From Coprothermobacterota bacterium (lineage in GTDB: Bacteria > Caldisericota > JANLFM01), in NCBI GenBank assembly GCA_026389415.1, contig JAPLHX010000207.1, positions 1 to 10,868 on the forward strand: a DNA stretch of 10,868 nucleotides, read 5' to 3'. The notes under the pieces are model-generated. The model was given only the letters and a program-made list of their open reading frames with translations, was not told the DNA's origin and did not search any database. Positions 8,087 to 10,868 of the stretch are shown in pieces (the first letter of the stretch is position 1; each line of letters begins with the position of its first letter). The translations under genes and the position numbers were made by a program.

Positions 8087-8958
8087 TGGATGTAGTGACT
8101 CTGATCATCATGATTGCCGCAATTCTGCTGGTACTGGGGTTGATCCGCTACGGAATCCGGATTGTACGCGAATACCAGCGATTGGTGATTTTCCGGTTGG
8201 GAAAGAGCATCGGCCAAAAGGGACCCGGAATCGTTTTTCTCATTCCCTTTATGGATATTCCAGTGCGGGTGGATTTACGAGAACAATACCTGGAAATTCC
8301 TCATCAGACTTGCATCACCAAGGACAATGCTCCTATTTCCATCGATTTTCTGATTTACTCCAAGGTGGTGGATCCAGTGCTTTCCGTAATTAAAGTTCAG
8401 TATTTTCAAGGTGCAGTCCAGGGCCTTTCCACGACTTCGCTGCGGGCTGTGGTGGGTGACATTGTGCTGGATGATGTACTGGCAAAGCGTGACCGAATCA
8501 ATGAAGTGTTGGCCACCAAACTGGACGAGGTTACTGAAGGTTGGGGCGTCAAGGTAACCCGTGTGGAAATCCGTGAGATCGTTCCACCCAAGGATGTTTC
8601 GGAAGCAATGATCCGCCAGATGTCCGCCGAACGAACACGTCGTGCTTTAGTCACCGAGGCCGAAGGGAAGAAGGCTGCGGCTATCACGGTCGCGGAAGGT
8701 GAAAAGCAATCAGCCATCCTGCGGGCAGAGGGGGAACGGCAATCGCGAGTTCTAACAGCGCAAGGGTTCTCCCTGGCTTTAGAGACGATCTTCGGCGTAG
8801 CACAAAAGGTGGACAACAAGACAATGACCCTTCAATACTTGGAAGCACTGAAAGCGATGGGCGCTTCGCCTGCAACCAAGTACATTTTCCCGCTGGAATT
8901 CACCCAACTGCTTCAGCCGATGTTAAAAAATATCACCGGAGCTACAACGGGCGAGTAA
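8086..8958 (+). CDS. Slipin, SPFH/stomatin-family membrane protein
   Basis: Slipins are membrane-anchored SPFH proteins that form oligomeric scaffolds and are partners of NfeD proteases. The 290 residues show one N-terminal membrane segment (about 4-22), an SPFH domain (about 25-185) starting REYQRLVIFRLGK and including GPGIVFLIPFMD (46-57) and VGDIVLDDVLAKRDRIN (123-139), then an Ala/Glu-rich coiled-coil stretch (about 182-230) with repeated AEGEKQSA and AEGERQS units. A hydrophobic C-terminal segment, KYIFPLEFTQLLQPML (265-280), sits where archaeal stomatin PH1511 is cut by its NfeD partner. The ATG at 8086 overlaps the NfeD stop and has GGAGG (8071-8075) ten bases upstream. It is the last gene clearly coupled to the M16-NfeD set; 94 bases separate it from the ferredoxin gene. 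Confidence 0.95.
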   Translation: MDVVTLIIMIAAILLVLGLIRYGIRIVREYQRLVIFRLGKSIGQKGPGIVFLIPFMDIPVRVDLREQYLEIPHQTCITKDNAPISIDFLIYSKVVDPVLSVIKVQYFQGAVQGLSTTSLRAVVGDIVLDDVLAKRDRINEVLATKLDEVTEGWGVKVTRVEIREIVPPKDVSEAMIRQMSAERTRRALVTEAEGKKAAAITVAEGEKQSAILRAEGERQSRVLTAQGFSLALETIFGVAQKVDNKTMTLQYLEALKAMGASPATKYIFPLEFTQLLQPMLKNITGATTGE

Positions 8959-8986
8959 TAACCTTTTACCAATCTCAAGGGAACCA

Positions 8987-9017
8987 TTGCCGTCAAGCAG
9001 GCGCTTTGTGATATATT
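8987..9017 (+). promoter_or_regulatory. Candidate promoter for the ferredoxin gene
   Basis: In the 94-base gap between slipin and ferredoxin, TGATATATT (9009-9017) reads as an extended -10 element (TGnTATATT). TTGCCG at 8987-8992 could be a -35 with a rather long 19-base spacer. This would start transcription around 9024, just before the AAGGAGG ribosome binding site at 9035-9041. Prediction by eye only. Confidence 0.35.
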
Positions 9018-9052
9018 GACAAGGAATTTTCAAAAAGGAGGTTTTGCAGCGA

Positions 9053-9259
9053 ATGGCATTTTTAATTACCAGTGATTGTATTGCTTGCGGTGCTTGCAAG
9101 GATGCCTGCCCGACGCAGGCGATCAGCGAGGGAGATCCGGCATATCTGATCGACCCGGACAAATGCGTGGAATGCGTCGGATACTACGACGAGCAGCAAT
9201 GCGCCGCCGTTTGTCCTGTGGACGCTTGCCAACCCGATTCAGCTCATCCACGCAAATAG
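9053..9259 (+). CDS. 2[4Fe-4S] ferredoxin, Allochromatium/YfhL type
   Basis: This 68-residue electron carrier binds two [4Fe-4S] clusters. The first set is C9-x2-C12-x2-C15-x3-C19-Pro. The second is C-x2-C-x8-C-x3-C-Pro, read in KCVECVGYYDEQQCAAVCP. The eight-residue insertion between the second and third cysteines of that set is the mark of the Allochromatium vinosum (Alvin) and YfhL ferredoxins rather than the clostridial type. A further Cys lies just after the last motif (VDAC). A TTG at 9044 is in frame, but it is only two bases after the strong AAGGAGG (9035-9041). The ATG at 9053, eleven bases away, is the better start and gives the usual MAFLIT opening. A hairpin follows the stop. Its redox partner cannot be told from the neighbours. 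Confidence 0.93.
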   Translation: MAFLITSDCIACGACKDACPTQAISEGDPAYLIDPDKCVECVGYYDEQQCAAVCPVDACQPDSAHPRK

Positions 9260-9290
9260 CACTGCGGCTCCTTCTGCCATTACGGATATC

Positions 9291-9320
9291 CAACGGCTGC
9301 CCGTTGAGGGCAGCCGTTGC
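9291..9320 (+). terminator. Perfect 12-bp hairpin, possible terminator or leader structure
   Basis: CAACGGCTGCCC (9291-9302), a five-base loop GTTGA, and GGGCAGCCGTTG (9308-9319) form an unbroken GC-rich 12-bp stem 31 bases after the ferredoxin stop. The following CTCTTTC is only moderately T-rich, so intrinsic termination would be partial. The stem ends seven bases before the next start codon, leaving no room for a standard ribosome binding site outside the stem. It may therefore also control translation of the downstream gene. Confidence 0.6.
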
Positions 9321-9339
9321 TCTTTCATGAAAGAGCAAC
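9316..9339. repeat. Perfect 24-bp palindrome over the CCA-enzyme start codon
   Basis: The 12 bases GTTGCTCTTTCA (9316-9327) are followed directly by their exact reverse complement TGAAAGAGCAAC (9328-9339). The centre falls inside the ATG start codon (9327-9329) of the next gene. As RNA this would be a 10-bp stem with a CAUG loop that displays the AUG. As DNA it could be a site for a dimeric protein. Bases 9316-9319 are shared with the right arm of the preceding hairpin, so the two full stems exclude each other. Confidence 0.85.
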
Positions 9340-10670
9340 TGTTATTTGATCTGATCCAGAAAACCGCTTCTTCTCTTGGCATGAAAGTTTTCCTGGTTGG
9401 TGGAGCGGTGCGTGACCGTTTGCTCGGGTGGACACCCTCGCAGGATTATGATTTCGTGATAGAAAGTGGTTCTGCCAAGGAATTAGCGGAGAAATTGGCA
9501 AAACGGCTCGCTGCGCAACTGGTATATTTCCCCAAGTTTCGCACAGCCCAACTCTCCAGAGATAATTTGAAAATTGAATTGGTGGAGGCGCGGACGGATC
9601 GTTACTCCGAAAAAAACCGTAAGCCGCAGGTGGAAAGGGCGACCCTAGTCGAAGATCTTCTTCGCCGTGACTTCACAGTGAATACATTTTTACAGGATCT
9701 ATCCAGCGGCAAGGTCCTGGACCTTCTTAATGCCCGGCCTGACTTGTGCCAAAGAAGCTTGCGCACTCCGCTGGATCCTTCCATAACCTTCCAAGACGAC
9801 CCTTTGCGCATGCTGCGTGCTATTCGTTTTGCCGTCCGTCTGGGTTTTGAAATTGAAGAAGCAACCGGAGTCGCCATCATGCAGAAGGCCAGTTTGTTGC
9901 CGGCCAAGGTTTCTGCCCAGCGAATCAAGTCTGAGTTGGACCTGATAATGGTTACCCCACAACCCGACCGGGGAATACAACTGCTAAAGCAGTATCAACT
10001 GCTTCCACACATTCTTCCGGAATTGCTTGCCATGGAAGGGATTTCGCAAGACAAGGAGGGTGAACCCGATTTGTTCCGGCACAGTCTAGCCACCCTCGGC
10101 CGACTTGCGTTAAAATCCTGTTCCCTCCGGGAACGCTGGGCTGCCTTGCTACATGACATTGGTAAGCTGGAAACAGTCAAGATGACTAATGAAATTCTCA
10201 CTTTTTTTGGCCATGAGGAAGCGGGAGCCCAGCTTGCGCTCAACCTACTCGACCGTTTGAGGGCTTCAAACGAAGAAAAGGAGGAGGTATTTTTCCTAAT
10301 TCGTTGGCATATGCTACCAATAAAATATACGCCCGTCTGGAGTGATGCAGCGGTCAAACGATTCATCCGTCGGATGGGACGGTATTTGAAACCCCTTCTC
10401 AGACTTGCGCAGGCAGATCTCCAGGGCACGGAACGTTTGGAACACTGTTTCTGGCATCTGGTGAAACGGGTGCAGGCTTTGGGGGAAGAACAGGTCCAAC
10501 GAATCTCGTCTCCTTTGTCTGGTGAAGAAATCATGGACTACTTTGGTCACGGTCCAGGTCATTCTGTAGGTGAAGTGAAGCAAGAGCTGATCGATTTGCT
10601 TTTGGATGACCGAATTGACGGGTCGAAGGAATCCGCTCTAGTTTATCTGCGATCCCGCTACCCCAAATGA
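9327..10670 (+). CDS. cca: CCA-adding enzyme / poly(A) polymerase family nucleotidyltransferase with HD domain
   Basis: This class II tRNA nucleotidyltransferase family protein would add or repair the 3' CCA end of tRNA. Its 447 residues open with the nucleotidyltransferase head: FLVGGAVRDRLLG (22-34), then DYDFVI with the metal-binding aspartates, the RRDFTVNTF block, and the DDPLRMLRAIRFAVRLGF signature. A helical neck follows, and the C-terminal part holds an HD domain with HDIGK and a downstream FFGHEEAGA block. Some relatives are poly(A) polymerases or only A- or CC-adding, and this cannot be settled by eye. The ATG at 9327 gives about 20 residues before LVGGAVRD, the usual family spacing; the next ATG (9381) would cut these off. 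There is no normal Shine-Dalgarno: the start sits in a palindrome right after a hairpin, with GAGGG (9306-9310) some 16 bases away and inside the hairpin. Confidence 0.93.
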   Translation: MKEQLLFDLIQKTASSLGMKVFLVGGAVRDRLLGWTPSQDYDFVIESGSAKELAEKLAKRLAAQLVYFPKFRTAQLSRDNLKIELVEARTDRYSEKNRKPQVERATLVEDLLRRDFTVNTFLQDLSSGKVLDLLNARPDLCQRSLRTPLDPSITFQDDPLRMLRAIRFAVRLGFEIEEATGVAIMQKASLLPAKVSAQRIKSELDLIMVTPQPDRGIQLLKQYQLLPHILPELLAMEGISQDKEGEPDLFRHSLATLGRLALKSCSLRERWAALLHDIGKLETVKMTNEILTFFGHEEAGAQLALNLLDRLRASNEEKEEVFFLIRWHMLPIKYTPVWSDAAVKRFIRRMGRYLKPLLRLAQADLQGTERLEHCFWHLVKRVQALGEEQVQRISSPLSGEEIMDYFGHGPGHSVGEVKQELIDLLLDDRIDGSKESALVYLRSRYPK

Positions 10671-10868
10671 GAGCCTCCCGTGCTCGCGCCCTCGTTGGTT
10701 TCAAACCGAAATGGCAATGGCTCATTTGATAGTGGAGCATTTGCCAACCAAGTTGGAGAGACCACTACATCATAACAGCCGTCCTCAAGTCCCACACCCC
10801 ACCGTTCTGGATACTCGCAGTCCGAGGAAATCCTGGGCGCAACAACCCGGTACCGCTGTCCGGTTAGA
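10658..10868 (-). CDS. Possible C-terminal end of an unrecognised protein (runs off the right edge)
   Basis: A leftward frame is open from the window edge (first full codon at 10867) to a TAG at 10658-10660, giving 69 residues. The peptide looks protein-like, with blocks such as TGQRYRVVAPRISSD, YPERWGVGLEDGCYDVVV and LPFRFETNEG. If real, it converges on the CCA-enzyme gene and overlaps its last 13 bases. The ending faintly recalls the C-terminus of some metallophosphoesterases (a GQ motif, then a Y...GL, V.S, lPxRF order), but that is too weak to name it. An antisense frame from ATG 10711 is also open to the edge. This fills the otherwise gene-free 198 bases at the right end. Confidence 0.4.
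   Translation of the reverse strand, partial: LTGQRYRVVAPRISSDCEYPERWGVGLEDGCYDVVVSPTWLANAPLSNEPLPFRFETNEGASTGGSHLG

Noticed and set aside
8406..8819. Leftward 137-codon frame opposite the slipin gene
   Set aside because: Ser/Arg/Thr-rich product typical of an antisense shadow of an Ala/Glu-rich coiled-coil gene.
9016..9021. Perfect TTGACA before the ferredoxin gene as a -35 box
   Set aside because: A -10 at normal spacing would fall on 9039-9044, which is the ribosome binding site region and does not resemble TATAAT; the extended -10 at 9009-9017 is a better reading.
10690..10760. GGTTTCAAACC (10697-10707) considered as part of a tRNA T-arm
   Set aside because: The arms leave almost no loop, and no acceptor, D or anticodon stems can be built around it.
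10711..10868. Rightward frame from ATG 10711 open to the window edge
   Set aside because: It has no ribosome binding site, its peptide is rich in His, Pro and Arg and looks unlike a folded protein, and it is exactly antisense to the more protein-like leftward frame.
1..10868. CRISPR array, insertion sequence, prophage or defence genes
   Set aside because: No regularly spaced repeats, transposase motifs or integrase were seen; nearly all the window is covered by recognisable chromosomal genes.

Overview
This window looks like ordinary chromosome from a bacterium of moderate GC content, with no mobile element, CRISPR array or phage gene. Several features point to Bacillota or a related deep-branching lineage: an ECF-type S component beside a type III pantothenate kinase, a PcrA-type helicase with a C-terminal Tudor-like domain, and a long conserved protein I recall from Clostridia and Chloroflexi genomes. 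That assignment is an inference from gene content, because there is no rRNA or other marker here.

The left half (32-5485) is one leftward gene series. In transcription order it holds a UvrD/PcrA helicase, a membrane S component of an ECF vitamin transporter that is broken by a single-base frameshift at a run of seven G, coaX (type III pantothenate kinase), a tRNA-dihydrouridine synthase, and a conserved protein of unknown function. From the S component onward the genes overlap by 4 to 17 bases and appear translationally coupled. The S component plus CoaX suggests pantothenate uptake followed by the first step of coenzyme A synthesis.

A 49-base gap (5486-5534) separates this series from a rightward one. 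There an M16 zinc peptidase overlaps a long-form NfeD serine protease by 37 bases, and the NfeD gene overlaps a slipin (SPFH/stomatin-family) gene by one base. NfeD and slipin are a known functional pair at the membrane. A short 2[4Fe-4S] ferredoxin follows with its own likely promoter, then a CCA-adding enzyme/poly(A) polymerase family protein with an HD domain.

The most unusual non-coding signal is at 9291-9339. A perfect 12-bp hairpin, which could terminate the ferredoxin transcript, runs into a perfect 24-bp palindrome centred on the start codon of the CCA-enzyme gene. In RNA the palindrome would place the AUG in the loop of a 10-bp stem, and the two structures share four bases. At the right edge (10658-10868) an unrecognised leftward reading frame enters the window and converges on the CCA-enzyme gene. 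I saw no clear evidence of a wholly new multi-gene system. The palindrome, the frameshift and the unknown conserved protein are the points that deserve follow-up.
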